Below, piece after piece: positions 32,799 through 33,256 of a stretch of 33,256 nt of DNA; the first letter of the stretch is position 1; every line of letters begins with the position of its first letter. The DNA is from Bacillota bacterium (lineage in GTDB: Bacteria > Bacillota > Clostridia > Lachnospirales > Lachnospiraceae): positions 1 through 33,256 of the forward strand of contig JAEZJW010000178.1 of the NCBI GenBank assembly GCA_023415595.1, written 5' to 3'. A model generated the notes under the pieces. The model ran no database searches, had not been told where the DNA came from, and saw nothing but the letters and a program-made list of their open reading frames with translations. A program made the position numbers and the translations under genes.

Positions 32799-33256
32799 TT
32801 ATTCGGATTCATCCCTGAGAATGGAGTAATATCTGCAGTCCACCAAGGTACCCTTATTGTTCTTAAGGACCTTTCTTAAGGTACCCTCATATTCCATCCC
32901 GCATTTCTTCATGACGCAGCCTGAGGCAACGTTATGGATCTCATGTCTGGCTGCAACACGAATGAAGCCAACCTCGGTAAAGCAAAAACGGATTACTGCC
33001 TGCAGTGCTTCCGACATGAGACCCTGATTCCACCATTTCCTACCGATACAGTAGCCTGCCTCACAGCTCTCATTATGATTATCGATATGCATGATGCTGA
33101 AGGAGCCAATGACCTCCCCCGTACTTTTCAGAGTAATTGCCCATTGGTAATTCTCCGGCTCGCTGTTCCCTGCTACCCAGTCCGCTAGAACTCTTTCCGA
33201 GACCGTAAGTTCCTTGTGCGTCGGCCAGGTAAGGAACTTCGTTACCTCCTCATCAG
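32799..33256 (-). CDS. GNAT family N-acetyltransferase, N-terminus outside window
   Basis: The 152 C-terminal residues are visible; the reading frame stays open through the right edge, so the start lies beyond 33256. It resembles the RimJ/RimL group that acetylates protein N-termini or small amines using acetyl-CoA. Recognisable parts are YQWAITLKSTGEVIGSFSMH, EAGYCIGRKWWNQGLMSEALQAVIRFCF (the acetyl-CoA pyrophosphate-binding stretch, in a variant form of R/QxxGxG/A) and HEIHNVASGCVMKKCGMEYEGTLRK (the NxxSxxVxxKxGF motif). The C-terminus LVDCRYYSILRDESE is typical. Substrate unknown. Confidence 0.88.
   Translation of the reverse strand, partial: DEEVTKFLTWPTHKELTVSERVLADWVAGNSEPENYQWAITLKSTGEVIGSFSIMHIDNHNESCEAGYCIGRKWWNQGLMSEALQAVIRFCFTEVGFIRVAARHEIHNVASGCVMKKCGMEYEGTLRKVLKNNKGTLVDCRYYSILRDESE

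Overview
The window looks like a chromosomal segment of a motile, probably endospore-forming Firmicute, most likely a Lachnospiraceae-type clostridium. The reasons are family content and layout: a bofA-like gene next to yaaL, a soluble orphan histidine kinase, DUF6774 and TSCPD small proteins, a clostridial-type murG away from a dcw cluster, a Tad locus with DUF5702 and DUF6382/FHA proteins, ATP-type PEP carboxykinase, strong AGGAGG ribosome binding sites and T-rich hairpin terminators. This assignment is inferred from recognised families; no search was run. Nothing in the window looks like a phage, IS element, CRISPR array, rRNA or tRNA.

Layout. (1) 1-2466, minus strand: two ABC-2 type permeases (the first cut by the window edge) and a serine beta-lactamase-like hydrolase. 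(2) 2781-4395, plus strand: a DUF6774 protein, a TSCPD protein and murG, the last two coupled by a 4-nt overlap. (3) 4518-5846: a HIT protein diverging from an orphan cytoplasmic histidine kinase. (4) 5856-9549, minus strand: glycerol kinase, a rhomboid protease with a large cytosolic N-terminal part, and a flavodoxin-like/SCP2 fusion. (5) 9900-21512, minus strand: a complete-looking Tad (type IVc / Flp) pilus operon read in the order tadZ, tadA, tadB, tadC, flp1 (a 57-residue pilin), a DUF5702 protein, a TadE-like protein with two Cys/His modules, prepilin peptidase, TadE-like, DUF6382-FHA. (6) 21916-22601: bofA and yaaL diverging around a perfect 25-bp palindrome. (7) 23099-28739, minus strand: a flagellar block read as a 1127-residue FliK-like DUF6240 protein behind a good sigma-D/sigma-28 promoter, flagellin, then fliS, followed by about 400 nt of degenerate 17-18 bp tandem repeats that end in an intrinsic terminator. 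(8) 29075-33256: a DUF885 lipoprotein, PEP carboxykinase with a consensus promoter and perfect terminator, and a GNAT acetyltransferase cut by the window edge.

Two surface-filament systems (Tad pilus and flagellum) therefore lie side by side, separated by the bofA/yaaL control region. In the Tad operon, TadA powers the TadB/TadC inner-membrane platform, the prepilin peptidase matures Flp1 and possibly the TadE-like proteins, and TadZ would localise the machine. In the flagellar block, the FliK-like protein, filament subunit and filament chaperone are consecutive.

The points most worth following up are: the 17-18 bp repeat array downstream of fliS together with two matching ACACGGA-type (CsrA-like) sites in the flagellin leader; the 25-bp palindrome overlapping both divergent promoters; the Ig-like domain inserted inside TadC; the duplicated H-x4-C / C-x2-C module on a TadE-like pseudopilin; and the sigma-D-controlled DUF6240 protein with a FliK-like C-terminus.
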